Positions 1-8,754 of a DNA stretch of 30,660 bases are shown here, piece by piece. Location: the NCBI GenBank assembly GCA_028292565.1, contig JAQGMD010000485.1:1-30660 (forward strand). Reading direction: 5' to 3'. The translations under genes and the position numbers were made by a program. This DNA is from Burkholderia sp. (GTDB taxonomy: Bacteria; Pseudomonadota; Gammaproteobacteria; Burkholderiales; Burkholderiaceae). The notes beneath the pieces were generated by a model, which was given only the letters and a program-made list of their open reading frames with translations, ran no database searches and had not been told where the DNA came from. Each line of letters opens with the position of its first letter. Within the stretch, counting starts at the first letter, position 1.

Positions 1-2157
1 GCTGGAACGGGCGCAGGGAACATTACTGCGACCACAACGGGTGCCGATCATGGATCGCTCAACCTGTCCGGCATCGATTCCGCCAACAGCGTCAACCGAT
101 TCTGGACCCTGACGACTGGTGGAGTCACGTTACCCGCGGCTGGTTATTCCGCGCGATTCTATTTCATCAACGCCTCGCCGGTTGATCTCGATGCCGGCGC
201 CACCCCCGCAGACTTCATTGTTCAGCGCTGGAGTGGCGTCAGCTGGTTCACGGCCACAGTGAATGCCACTTGTCCTGCCACGCCCGGGGCCGCTCTATGC
301 AAGCAGGTGAGCGGCGTCACGGGGTTTGGCGATTTTGCGATAGGTGAGGGGACTGGCCTGAATGGGACTCCCGGGGACTTCAATATCTTCGAGACCAGTA
401 CGCCGGCGGGGGCGATTCTTGGGCGCATCAATACCAAGCTTCACAACGTTCCATTCAATCTTGATATTGTCAGAGTGAATGATGGGCGCACCGGAGTAAA
501 TACAGGCTATAGCAATTCCGCGGTGACGGTAGAGCTACTTGACGCAAGAGATAACACGGGAGCACTGACCGTTGCTACCAATTGCCGCTCCAGCTGGACA
601 CAACTTGCTACTCCTGTCTCGATTAACACCGTGACGTGGACTTCCGGTCGGACCACGATCTCTGTTCCTGCTCTTGCCAACGCGGCACGCGAGGTGCGTG
701 TCAGGGTGACCCGGGGAACGACTTCAGGGTGCTCCACAGATCGCTTCGCGATTCGTCCGCTGCTGTTCACCAGTGTTACATCTGACATGACCAACGCGAC
801 GAACGCCGGAACACTAATCAAGAAGACCGGCGAAACTTTCAGATTGACGGCCAGTACCGGGCTAAGTGGCTACGACAACGCCCCGGCTATTGATAACACC
901 AAAGTAACAACAGCCGTGGTAGTCGACCCTGCCGGCACTGTGGGCGCTGTCGGCACTGTCGGCGGCGCATTTTCGCCGGCATTGAATGGCACCGCTACTA
1001 GCGAGCAGTTTTTCTATAGTGAAGTGGGTAACTTTGTACTGGGCATCAATGCCGTCGTCGATGACAGTTACACGGCAGTTGACCAGCCCAACGATTGCAC
1101 GCCTGATTTCTCGAATTCAGCCGTCGGCGGCAATTTTGGATGCAACTTTGGGAATCCGGCGCCGAGCGCAACGATCGGGCGATTCACGCCGGATAATTTC
1201 GAGGTAAGCCTCAATACACCGGAATTCGCCACGGCATGTTCAGCCGGCGCTTTCACTTATATCGGGCAGCCGTTCATCTATGCGGTCCCCCCGGTCATCA
1301 CAGTCACTGCACGCAATGGGACAAACAACGGGCTCACCAACGAGGTGACGCGGAACTACACAGGAGCCGCCTGGTGGAAACTTACCGGCACGACTGAAAA
1401 GACTTATACGGCGACAAGCGGCGCTTTAGCCGCAACGGGCATTACAGGCTCTGATCCGGTCATTGTCGATCGCTTTGCAGCGACAGGCATCATTGCGGAT
1501 CGAGGTACCGGCACCTTGACCTTCAGTTCAGGCAGCGGGCTTGTCTTTACACGAACAACGCCTTCCGCCCCTTTCAATGCCGAAATCCAGCTCAGCATCA
1601 AAATTCAGGATAGCGATGGCGTCGCCGCTGCGACCAATCCCGTGCAGTTTGGCACTCCGTCCGCCGGCATCGCCTTTTCCAACGGCAATCAGATGCGCTT
1701 CGGGCGGCTCCGGCTTGCCAATGCGGCGGGCTCTGAACTGCTCGACCTGCAGATTCCCGTCGAAACACAGTACTGGAGCGGCAGCGCCTTCCTGCGGAAC
1801 GTGGCCGACAGTTGCACTACGATCGCCGCAAACAGCGTCTCGCTAACGAACCACCTCGGGGCGGTCACCGCGGCCAACATGCCGCAAAGCAACGTTGTGA
1901 CGGGCGGTGCGTTCTCAAGTGGCGTCGGCGTACTGCGACTGAATAAACCATCTCCGCGTCCCGCCAACAAGGGAAGCGTCAACGTCTGCGTCCGGCTGGA
2001 CCCGGCCACGGTTTGCAATGCGGCTGTCTCGGCAGACCTGCCCTGGCTTAAGGGGAAATGGACTTCCAACGCCGAATTCGACGACGACCCCGCCGCCCGA
2101 GCGACATTCGGCATTCAGCGAGGCGGCCCCATCATTTACATGCGGGAGATGCATTGA
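1..2157 (+). CDS. mshQ: MSHA biogenesis protein MshQ-like (DUF6701), 5'-truncated by window edge
   Basis: The frame is open from base 1 to TGA at 2155-2157, so about 718 C-terminal codons are present and the true start lies outside the window. The first ATG in frame (259) is not a credible start because coding character continues upstream of it. The sequence is Thr/Ser/Ala/Gly-rich with scattered paired cysteines and many short beta-strand-like segments. It carries the block around FNIFETSTPAGAILGRI that I associate with the DUF6701 region of MshQ, and it ends in an ATFGIQRGGPIIYMRE-type tail. MshQ-like proteins are large exported proteins encoded in MSHA pilus clusters; a surface or pilus-associated role is inferred. 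An 84-nt gap separates it from mshI. In the classical Vibrio order mshQ closes the structural operon, whereas here it stands immediately before mshI. Confidence 0.8.
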   Translation, partial: AGTGAGNITATTTGADHGSLNLSGIDSANSVNRFWTLTTGGVTLPAAGYSARFYFINASPVDLDAGATPADFIVQRWSGVSWFTATVNATCPATPGAALCKQVSGVTGFGDFAIGEGTGLNGTPGDFNIFETSTPAGAILGRINTKLHNVPFNLDIVRVNDGRTGVNTGYSNSAVTVELLDARDNTGALTVATNCRSSWTQLATPVSINTVTWTSGRTTISVPALANAAREVRVRVTRGTTSGCSTDRFAIRPLLFTSVTSDMTNATNAGTLIKKTGETFRLTASTGLSGYDNAPAIDNTKVTTAVVVDPAGTVGAVGTVGGAFSPALNGTATSEQFFYSEVGNFVLGINAVVDDSYTAVDQPNDCTPDFSNSAVGGNFGCNFGNPAPSATIGRFTPDNFEVSLNTPEFATACSAGAFTYIGQPFIYAVPPVITVTARNGTNNGLTNEVTRNYTGAAWWKLTGTTEKTYTATSGALAATGITGSDPVIVDRFAATGIIADRGTGTLTFSSGSGLVFTRTTPSAPFNAEIQLSIKIQDSDGVAAATNPVQFGTPSAGIAFSNGNQMRFGRLRLANAAGSELLDLQIPVETQYWSGSAFLRNVADSCTTIAANSVSLTNHLGAVTAANMPQSNVVTGGAFSSGVGVLRLNKPSPRPANKGSVNVCVRLDPATVCNAAVSADLPWLKGKWTSNAEFDDDPAARATFGIQRGGPIIYMREMH

Positions 2158-2184
2158 TTCACGGGCTGTTGAGTTTGTTTTCCA

Positions 2185-2213
2185 TTGACAACAATTGGTT
2201 ATTCACATACTTT
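2185..2213 (+). promoter_or_regulatory. candidate sigma70 promoter for mshI-mshN
   Basis: A perfect -35 hexamer TTGACA (2185-2190) is followed after 17 nt by TACTTT (2208-2213), which matches TATAAT at only three positions. CATACT two bases earlier fits better but leaves a 15-nt spacer. It lies in the AT-rich 84-nt gap between mshQ and mshI, the only sizeable gap before the chain of overlapping msh genes. Read by eye only. Confidence 0.4.
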
Positions 2214-2241
2214 CACCGCGTATCTTAAACAAAGCTAGGGC

Positions 2242-3192
2242 ATGAAGTTCTTTTCGCAAAACAAGAAAGTTCCCGGTTGGATGGCGGTCTGTCTGAAAGA
2301 GGACGGTATCTACGCCGCTCACATAAAGCGAATGCCCTCCGCACGACCCGTGGTTGAGCTGCACGCCTTCTTTTTTGCGGAGGCGGCTTCGGCGGGGGAG
2401 GCGCTCGAAAGACTTGCAAAAGAACTGCAACCTGGCCGCTATCAATGCACGACCCTGCTGAATACGGGCGAATACCAGCTGCTTTCCGTTGATGCGCCTA
2501 ATGTGCCTCCGGATGAACTCAAGGCGGCCATCCGTTGGCGCATGAAGGACATGATCGATTACCACATCGACGATGCGACCTTCGATGTCCTGGATGTCCC
2601 GGCGGAGAAGAACGCGACGGCCAGGAATCACACGATGTATGCGGTGGCGGCGCGTAACCAGCTTATCCAGTCACGCCAGTCCCTGTTTGAAGAGGCAAAG
2701 ATCCCTCTGCGCGCCATCGATATACCCGAAATGGCTCAGCGCAATATATCCATTCTGCTGGAGCCGGAAAACCGTGGCATCGGCTTGCTTTCCTTCGGCC
2801 ATGATGGCGGGCTGTTGACAATAACCTTTGAGGGGGAACTTTACCTCTCGCGCCGCCTTGACGTGACCCTGTCCCAGCTTCAGAACGCCGACGAAGTACA
2901 AAAAGAGACGTGTTACGACCGAATCACGCTGGAGCTGCAACGTTCGTTCGATCATCTCGATCGGCAGTACCACTTTATTGCCCTGTCGAAACTGTTGCTC
3001 GGGCCATCCGGTAACGCGGGTTCCGGCCTGCAGCAATACCTGGCAAAGAACCTGTATATCCCGGTGGAGTCGCTGGACCTCGACAGTGTGGTGGACCTGT
3101 CCAGGGCGCCGGAACTGAAATCCCCGGATCTGCAGCAGCGGTATTTTCTGACGATAGGCGCGGCGCTGCGTCACGAGGAGACGGCCCTGTGA
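2242..3192 (+). CDS. mshI: MSHA biogenesis protein MshI (PilM-like, cytoplasmic)
   Basis: A 316-aa protein with no signal peptide or membrane segment, as expected for the cytoplasmic PilM/GspL-like, actin-fold component of type IVa pilus assembly platforms. MshI is thought to pair with the PilN-like protein encoded next. Recognisable parts are the N-terminal GWMAVCLKEDGIYAAHIKR strand-turn segment, the central region with IDIPEMAQRNI, and the segment GIGLLSFGHDGGLLTITFEG typical of the second actin-like subdomain. The start ATG at 2242 is close behind AGGG (spacing only 1 nt), so the ribosome site is poor; there is no better start consistent with the conserved N-terminus. The stop codon overlaps the GTG start of the next gene by 4 nt, implying translational coupling. 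Confidence 0.85.
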   Translation: MKFFSQNKKVPGWMAVCLKEDGIYAAHIKRMPSARPVVELHAFFFAEAASAGEALERLAKELQPGRYQCTTLLNTGEYQLLSVDAPNVPPDELKAAIRWRMKDMIDYHIDDATFDVLDVPAEKNATARNHTMYAVAARNQLIQSRQSLFEEAKIPLRAIDIPEMAQRNISILLEPENRGIGLLSFGHDGGLLTITFEGELYLSRRLDVTLSQLQNADEVQKETCYDRITLELQRSFDHLDRQYHFIALSKLLLGPSGNAGSGLQQYLAKNLYIPVESLDLDSVVDLSRAPELKSPDLQQRYFLTIGAALRHEETAL

Positions 3193-3845
3193 GCCAGCAG
3201 ATCAATCTCTTCAACCCGATATTCCTGAAGCAAAAGAAGCATTTTTCCGCAGTCACCATGGTGCAGGCCTTGGGCGTGATCCTGCTGGCCTCTATTCTTC
3301 TCGGCGTGTATGCCGGCTACGAGCTGGCGGGACTGCGTAAAGAGGCGGAGGCGACGACCGCGCAATTGCGCGCGGCGAAGGCGCAATTGGCGCAAGTCAG
3401 CGTCACCTATCGGCCGCGCAAGTTAAACGAAGCGCTCGATAACGAAGTAAAGAAAACAGAGGCGGAAATCCGGTCGCTGCAGCAGGTTTCGGAAACGTTG
3501 AACAAGGGAGAGTCCGGCAATACGAAGGGCTTTGCAGAGTACCTGCGCGCTTTGTCGCGACAGTCAGTGCAAGGCGTGTGGCTGACCGGCTTTAACGTGC
3601 TGGGCAATGAGCTGGGGATCCGGGGCCGGGCATTGCAGCCGGAGCTGGTGCCGGTGTACCTCAACCGGCTCAAGCGTGAACAGGTCATGCAAGGCAAATC
3701 GTTTGCAACGATGGAGATGTCGACGCCGCAGGAGCCGGCTGCAAAGGATGCCTCTGCGACTGCCAAACCCCGAAATCAGCCTCCTTACGTTGAATTCAGC
3801 CTGCAGTCTTCTATCGCTGACCCGGCAGGAGTGAAGAGGAAATGA
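3189..3845 (+). CDS. mshI2: PilN-like MSHA assembly protein (second MshI-type gene)
   Basis: A 218-aa bitopic inner-membrane protein. The first six residues SQQINLF match the N-terminal INLLP/INLF motif with which PilN family proteins bind PilM. A single membrane helix follows at about residues 20-45, then an Ala/Lys/Glu-rich coiled coil (about 47-110) and a small C-terminal alpha/beta domain containing GVWLTGFNVLGNELGIRG. It probably links cytoplasmic MshI to periplasmic MshJ/MshK and the secretin. Translation starts at GTG within the GTGA overlap with mshI, and its end overlaps mshJ by ATGA. The naming of PilN-like genes varies between genomes, so the symbol is tentative; the family call is firm. 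Confidence 0.8.
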   Translation: MSQQINLFNPIFLKQKKHFSAVTMVQALGVILLASILLGVYAGYELAGLRKEAEATTAQLRAAKAQLAQVSVTYRPRKLNEALDNEVKKTEAEIRSLQQVSETLNKGESGNTKGFAEYLRALSRQSVQGVWLTGFNVLGNELGIRGRALQPELVPVYLNRLKREQVMQGKSFATMEMSTPQEPAAKDASATAKPRNQPPYVEFSLQSSIADPAGVKRK

Positions 3846-4531
3846 GCGGATACTGGCAAAAATTTTCCCTTCGCATCGACGCGTTAAGCCTGCGCGAACG
3901 CCTGATCATTTTCATGATGGCGGCGCTGGTCGTGGTAACGCTTGTAAATTCCCTGCTTCTTGAATCACAATTTGCAAAACAGAAACATATAGCGCAGCAA
4001 ATCCGGCAGGAACAATCGCAGATTGCCGGTATGCAGGCGGAGATCCATCAAATACTGAAGAAGCACGATACCGACCCGGACCGGGACAATCGCGCGAGGC
4101 TGGCACAGCTGACGCAGCAGGCGAAGCAAATGCAAGGATCGCTGCGGGACATGCAACAAGGCCTGGGTCCCCCGGATAGGATAGCGGCAGTTCTTGAAGA
4201 CATACTTCGGCAGAACAGCGGATTACGGCTGGTGTCGTTGAAGACGCTTCCCGTGACGAGCCTGACGGACCAGGCCGAAGTAAACAAGATCACTGCCGAC
4301 AAGGACAAGACCGACAAGAAGCCGGGTGCGGAAAGCATTTACCGCCACGGTGTGGAAATTACTGTCCAGGGCGGGTATCAGGACATCGTCCGGTACCTGG
4401 CGGCGCTCGAGGCCATGCGATGGCAGTTGTTTTGGGGCGGCGCGAACCTGTCGGTGGAAGAGCATCCGAAGACGAACCTGACCCTGACGCTTTATACCCT
4501 GAGCCTCGATCGGAAATGGCTGAATTTGTGA
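3842..4531 (+). CDS. mshJ: MSHA biogenesis protein MshJ (PilO-like)
   Basis: A 229-aa bitopic membrane protein. It has a short cytoplasmic N-terminus, one transmembrane helix at about residues 21-41 (IIFMMAALVVVTLVNSLLL), a long Gln/Lys-rich coiled coil (about 43-110), then a periplasmic ferredoxin-like domain of the PilO/GspM type with the segment HGVEITVQGGYQDIVRYLAA. MshJ is the PilO-equivalent partner of the PilN-like protein in the periplasmic alignment complex. The start overlaps the previous stop (ATGA), and the end overlaps mshK, so the cluster reads as one translationally coupled operon. Confidence 0.85.
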   Translation: MSGYWQKFSLRIDALSLRERLIIFMMAALVVVTLVNSLLLESQFAKQKHIAQQIRQEQSQIAGMQAEIHQILKKHDTDPDRDNRARLAQLTQQAKQMQGSLRDMQQGLGPPDRIAAVLEDILRQNSGLRLVSLKTLPVTSLTDQAEVNKITADKDKTDKKPGAESIYRHGVEITVQGGYQDIVRYLAALEAMRWQLFWGGANLSVEEHPKTNLTLTLYTLSLDRKWLNL

Positions 4532-4896
4532 ACAGGCGCACGACCAGACAGATTGCTCTTTTCGGCACGCTTTTTTGCGTGCCGTTTGCGCATGCCGAAA
4601 ACTTGGTTGATCCCACACGCCCTCCTGCGGCGCTTGAGCAGGGGAGCACGGCCGGCGGCGTGACGAGTTCAGGACCTGTACTGCAGTCGGTGCTCATCGC
4701 GCCGGGCAGGACGCTCGCCATGATCAGCGGCCAGACGGTCAAGGTGGGCGACAGGGTCGGTGAAGCACGCGTGGTGAAGATTTCGGAGACCGAGGTCGTG
4801 CTGCGCAATGGGAAGGACCTCGAGACGTTAAAGCTTTTCCCCGGCATTGAAAAACGGCGCAGCGCCGGTCCGGGAAACCTCGGTCGACAGAAATAA
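4516..4896 (+). CDS. mshK: MSHA biogenesis protein MshK (PilP-like periplasmic protein)
   Basis: A 126-aa exported protein: positively charged N-terminus, hydrophobic core IALFGTLFCVPFAHA (cleavage likely after AHA), then the NLVDPTRPP motif typical of MshK/PilP-like proteins. A small beta domain follows (VLQSVLIAPGRTLAMISGQ, VKVGDRVGEARVVKI) that resembles the GspC/PilP homology region contacting the secretin. Two starts are possible: ATG 4516, inside the end of mshJ, or GTG 4528, overlapping the mshJ TGA and preceded by GGAAATGG at good spacing. The reading frame is also open further upstream to 4420, but that part only shadows mshJ and lacks a signal sequence. Confidence 0.75.
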   Translation: MAEFVNRRTTRQIALFGTLFCVPFAHAENLVDPTRPPAALEQGSTAGGVTSSGPVLQSVLIAPGRTLAMISGQTVKVGDRVGEARVVKISETEVVLRNGKDLETLKLFPGIEKRRSAGPGNLGRQK

Positions 4897-4909
4897 AACA
4901 AGGGACAGA

Positions 4910-6610
4910 GTGCAAAAGATACCATTAGCCATCGTGATTCTCAGCTTGCTCGGATGCGCATCCAGACCGCCGAAGCACGAGACTTACGATCTCATTAATG
5001 CGGAATTGAGCAAGGCAAAAACAACGCCGGCCGTGCAAACGCAGCCTGATGCGGTTACTTCCGCCTTGCTGCCCCCGATGAGAATCGACATTCCGAAGCC
5101 GCGCCAGCCGCTGGAGGAGCGCTTTGGCGTCACGTTCAACAATGTGCCGGCCACCCAATTTTTCATGGGCATAGTGTCCGGTACTCGCTATAGCATGCTG
5201 GTCCATCCGGAGGTGAACGGTGCGATCTCGGTCAATCTCAAGGACGTGACGGTGTTCGAAGCGCTCGATGCGATCCGCGAGCTGTATGGGTATGACTACA
5301 AGGTTGAAGGCTCGCGCATCTATGTGAAGCCATTGACGATGCAGACCCGCGTGTTCCAGGTTAACTACCTGACGGGTAGTCGCAAGGGTACGTCAGATAT
5401 CCGGGTGACCTCGGGTTCGGTAAGCGACTCTGCCACCGGTGGACAAGGCAACAGCGCAATGCAGGGCAACCAATCGACGCCCGGCCAGTCACAGCAAACC
5501 CTCAACAGCAGCAAGATCAGCACCTCGTCGAACAGCGATTTCTGGACCGAACTGAGGGCATCGCTGGAAGCGATAGTCGGCAACAAGGAAGGACGCAGCG
5601 TTGTTATCAGCCCGCAATCGGGCATCGTGGTGGTCCGCGCGATGTGGGACGAACTGCGGAATGTGGATGGCTACCTGAAAGCCACCCAGCTCGCCGTCGA
5701 TCGCCAGGTGATACTCGATGCGAAGATCCTCGAAGTGGAATTGAGTGACGGGTTCCAGTCCGGGATCAATTGGGCTGCGTTCCGGTCCGGCGGGAACAGC
5801 AGGCTGTCCGGAGGCCTTATCTCCCCGGGCACTGTGCTGCAGGGTAATGGCGCACTGGCGACCGGTGTCAACGGCGCGCGGCTGTCCTCCGTGCCGGGAC
5901 AGGACCTGGTCTCGGGCGCAGGGGCGGCTGCGGGCGGCTTGTTCGGGCTGGCATTCCAGAACAGTAATTTCGCCGCGTTGATTTCGTTTCTCGAGACGCA
6001 GGGCCAGGTACATGTGCTGTCCAGTCCTCGCATCGCAACCATGAACAACCAGAAGGCTGTCCTCAAAGTCGGCAAGGACGAATTCTTTGTCACCGGCATC
6101 AGCACCACGACCAGTGCTACCGGTAACACAAGTACAACCACGCCCACAGTGACGGTGCAACCGTTCTTCTCCGGCATCGCGCTGGACGTCACGCCGCAAA
6201 TCGCCGAAGGCGGAAACGTCATCCTGCATATTCATCCTTCCGTCAGCAATGTGACGACGGTGGACAAGCCACTCAACTTCGGAAGCGCGGGGACGTTTAC
6301 GCTGCCGCTTGCTTCCAGCACCATCTCCGAGACCGACAGCGTGGTGCGGGGGCAGGACGGGCAGATTGTCGCCATCGGCGGGCTGATGCGGCAATCGAGC
6401 GTGTCGGACCGGTCGCAACTGCCGGGCGCTGGCGACATTCCGGTTGCAGGCGGGTTGTTCCGCAATACCAGGCAGTCGACGCAGAAGCGTGAGCTGGTCA
6501 TCCTGCTCAAGCCGACCATCGTCCATGGCAACTCGGCCTGGAGCCAGGACATGATGGAAAGCCAGCAACGCATCCAGGGCCTGGATCCACGGAGCGCGTT
6601 CCCGCAATGA
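4910..6610 (+). CDS. mshL: MSHA secretin lipoprotein MshL
   Basis: A 566-aa outer-membrane secretin, the channel through which the pilus passes. The GTG start at 4910 is chosen because it follows AGGGA and gives a lipoprotein signal with lipobox LLGC (acylated Cys about residue 16). An ATG at 4847 in the same frame would add 21 residues that only shadow mshK. Domains in order: N-terminal N0/STN-like domain with FNNVPATQFFMGIV (about 70-150), a Ser/Gly/Asn/Gln-rich linker (about 165-205), an N1-like domain (about 210-265), and the C-terminal secretin beta-barrel domain from about 270. The barrel domain holds ILDAKILEVELSDGFQSGI, a Gly-rich gate region and the terminal RELVILLKPTIV motif. Length fits the MshL/PilQ-short family. 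It sits 13 nt after mshK and 3 nt before mshM. Confidence 0.9.
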   Translation: MQKIPLAIVILSLLGCASRPPKHETYDLINAELSKAKTTPAVQTQPDAVTSALLPPMRIDIPKPRQPLEERFGVTFNNVPATQFFMGIVSGTRYSMLVHPEVNGAISVNLKDVTVFEALDAIRELYGYDYKVEGSRIYVKPLTMQTRVFQVNYLTGSRKGTSDIRVTSGSVSDSATGGQGNSAMQGNQSTPGQSQQTLNSSKISTSSNSDFWTELRASLEAIVGNKEGRSVVISPQSGIVVVRAMWDELRNVDGYLKATQLAVDRQVILDAKILEVELSDGFQSGINWAAFRSGGNSRLSGGLISPGTVLQGNGALATGVNGARLSSVPGQDLVSGAGAAAGGLFGLAFQNSNFAALISFLETQGQVHVLSSPRIATMNNQKAVLKVGKDEFFVTGISTTTSATGNTSTTTPTVTVQPFFSGIALDVTPQIAEGGNVILHIHPSVSNVTTVDKPLNFGSAGTFTLPLASSTISETDSVVRGQDGQIVAIGGLMRQSSVSDRSQLPGAGDIPVAGGLFRNTRQSTQKRELVILLKPTIVHGNSAWSQDMMESQQRIQGLDPRSAFPQ

Positions 6611-6613
6611 CTT

Positions 6614-7507
6614 ATGTATAGAGCCCACTTCGGCCTTCGTGAACTGCCATTCGGCATTACGCCGGACACCAGTTTTTTCTTCGCTTGCTCCAACTATCAG
6701 GAGGCGCTCAATACGCTGCTGGTGGCGGCGAGGCATGGCGAGGGATTCATCAAGATCACCGGCGAAGTCGGGATCGGCAAAACGCTGCTTTGCCGTAAAT
6801 TCATGGGGAGCCTGGACAACACCTTTGTCACTGCCTATATCCCCAACCCCTTCCTTGAGCCCCGATCTCTATTGATGGCGCTGGCTGACGAGCTGGGGAT
6901 AACGCTCGAGCGCGACGTCGACCAATACCAACTGCTGAAATCCATCAATAACAAATTGCTGGTCCTGGCGCGCGACGAAAAGCGGGTGCTGCTTTGCCTG
7001 GACGAGGCGCAGGCCATGCCGGTCGAGACACTGGAGGCATTGCGCCTGCTGACCAATCTGGAAACGGAAAAGCGCAAGCTGCTGCAGATCGTGATGTTCG
7101 GCCAGCCCGAACTGGACGCCAAGCTGCAGCAGGACGCGATCCGCCAGTTGAACCAGCGCATTACCTTTCACTACCATTTGGGACCGCTTTCCAGGGACGA
7201 CATGGAGTTTTATGTTTCGCATCGGCTGACTGTCGCGGGATTCGCCGGCAGCAGGCTGTTCAACCGGGGCGCGATAAGGGCCTTGTATGCGGCCAGCGGT
7301 GGACTTCCGCGGCTGGTGAACATCCTCGCCCACAAATCCATGATGCTCGCCTACGGCGCAGGCAAGCAACAGGTGACAGCACGGCATGTGAAAGCGGCGG
7401 TCAATGACACCAGCGCCGCAGGCAGGAAATACCGGCCATGGGCATGGTTGGCGGTAGCCAGCGTGCTGGTTGCCGGTACCGGCTTGGCGTGGGCCTATTT
7501 TCTATGA
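6614..7507 (+). CDS. mshM: MSHA biogenesis ATPase MshM (ExeA/GspA-type AAA)
   Basis: A 297-aa protein with the ExeA-like AAA/AAA_22 fold. It begins with the characteristic FGLRELPFGITPD segment. Walker A is GEVGIGKT (residues 50-57) and Walker B is VLLCLDEAQ (about 125-133). An arginine-rich sensor region follows (LNQRITFHYHLGPL) and a C-terminal helical lid with GGLPRLVNILAHKSMMLAY. A hydrophobic helix at about 274-297 probably anchors the ATPase in the inner membrane. ExeA-like proteins help position secretins in the cell wall, often with peptidoglycan-binding partners; a similar task for MshM with MshL and MshN is inferred from family and operon position. Its last codons overlap mshN by ATGA. 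Confidence 0.88.
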   Translation: MYRAHFGLRELPFGITPDTSFFFACSNYQEALNTLLVAARHGEGFIKITGEVGIGKTLLCRKFMGSLDNTFVTAYIPNPFLEPRSLLMALADELGITLERDVDQYQLLKSINNKLLVLARDEKRVLLCLDEAQAMPVETLEALRLLTNLETEKRKLLQIVMFGQPELDAKLQQDAIRQLNQRITFHYHLGPLSRDDMEFYVSHRLTVAGFAGSRLFNRGAIRALYAASGGLPRLVNILAHKSMMLAYGAGKQQVTARHVKAAVNDTSAAGRKYRPWAWLAVASVLVAGTGLAWAYFL

Positions 7508-8613
7508 GCGTCATCAATCAAATGTTGCAGGACCTGGACGCACGCCGCTCGGAAGTGACGGGCACCGACGTCTATGGCCATAACATCAGGGCGGTGCCGG
7601 AACGGCGCAGGGTGCATGCCGCCTGGTGGGTGGCGCTTGCGCTCGGCGTGGTGCTCGCAGGCGTGGTTGCAGGGGTGATGTTGCGTCCCGCTCCCGCTCC
7701 CGTTGCTGCTCCGATCCAGCCGATTACGCCAGCGGGACTTCCGCTGAAGCTCGATGTCGACATCGAGCGTTATCGATCATGGGCGCCGCCCGTCGAGCAG
7801 GAAAGCACGGTTGCTAGCGAACAAGGCAGGGACGGGCCGGTACCCGAGACTCCGGGGACAGGACAAGCGAGCGCCCCCGCAGACGCGCCGACAGTGGCGG
7901 TAAAGCCGCTGCTACCTAAGGCTCCGGCGCCGAAGCCAACAGTACAGGCGACGGCAGCAATGCCGGCGCCCGAAAAGCCGATCGTCGTGCCGACAGCTGC
8001 AGTGCCGGCAGCCAGCCATAAGCACGTCAAGGAACTCACTCCGCAGCAGCGCGCGGAAAATGAGTACCGCAAGGCGTTGTTCCTGGTTCAGCAGGGGAAG
8101 GCGGCGGACGCCGCCAGCGGATTCGAGCAGGCGTTGCAGATGGATCCGCATCACGCGGCAGCCCGCCAGACGCTGGTCGGCGTGTTTCTCGAAACCGGTC
8201 GTCGGGACGATGCGCTGCGGGTGGCACGGGAGGGCCTGAGCATCGAGCCGGCCCAGCCGGGGTTAGCAATGATTCTGGCTCGCTTGCGACTGGAAACGGG
8301 CGAATTGAAATCGGCTGTGGAAACCCTGCAACGCACGCTGCCGTATGCTGCGGACCGGGCCGACTATCAGTCGTTCCTCGCCGCGTTATTACAACGAGAC
8401 GGCCGGCACAAGGAAGCCGCCGAACACTATCTGCAGGCCTTGGAAAAGGCCCCGCAAAACGGCGTTTGGTGGATGGGACTGGGCATCTCGCTGCAGGCCG
8501 AAAACCGTTCGTCCGAAGCCCAGGAAGCCTACAACCGCGCGAGGTCTTCCAATGTTTTATCTCCCGAATTGCTCTCATTCGTAGAGTCGAGGCTGAAGCA
8601 GCTGCAGCGCTGA
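7504..8613 (+). CDS. mshN: MSHA biogenesis protein MshN, TPR-containing
   Basis: A 369-aa protein starting MSVINQMLQDLDARR, the typical MshN opening. A cytoplasmic segment of about 36 residues precedes a transmembrane helix (about 38-60). A long Pro/Ala-rich periplasmic linker (about 61-175) follows, then tetratricopeptide repeats from about 180 to the end, for example YRKALFLVQQGKAADAASGF and YLQALEKAPQNGVWW. The start is ATG 7504 in the ATGA overlap with mshM; the longer reading frame from 7438 merely shadows the mshM membrane helix. TPR domains in pilus systems organise protein contacts, so a link between MshM and the secretin is inferred. In Vibrio the next genes would be mshE and mshG; here they are absent and an unrelated chaperone-usher operon follows after 141 nt. 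Confidence 0.87.
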   Translation: MSVINQMLQDLDARRSEVTGTDVYGHNIRAVPERRRVHAAWWVALALGVVLAGVVAGVMLRPAPAPVAAPIQPITPAGLPLKLDVDIERYRSWAPPVEQESTVASEQGRDGPVPETPGTGQASAPADAPTVAVKPLLPKAPAPKPTVQATAAMPAPEKPIVVPTAAVPAASHKHVKELTPQQRAENEYRKALFLVQQGKAADAASGFEQALQMDPHHAAARQTLVGVFLETGRRDDALRVAREGLSIEPAQPGLAMILARLRLETGELKSAVETLQRTLPYAADRADYQSFLAALLQRDGRHKEAAEHYLQALEKAPQNGVWWMGLGISLQAENRSSEAQEAYNRARSSNVLSPELLSFVESRLKQLQR

Positions 8614-8754
8614 CACTGTCGTTATCGCGCCGCTCTGCCGGTAAACGTCTGCGCAATCCGCTTGAGCAAATCTGAAAAATTTCTCCGAGACACTGAGATA
8701 CCATGTGGAAACACTTTTCGTTACCGTCGGTATCGATGTCACAAGGAGAAAAAA

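Noticed and set aside
4847..4909. Longer N-terminus for mshL from ATG 4847
   Set aside because: The extra 21 residues lie within mshK, are hydrophilic and would bury the lipoprotein signal sequence.
5489..6736. 415-codon minus-strand frame opposite mshL
   Set aside because: Antisense shadow of the secretin gene; no recognisable domain, start site or neighbour support.
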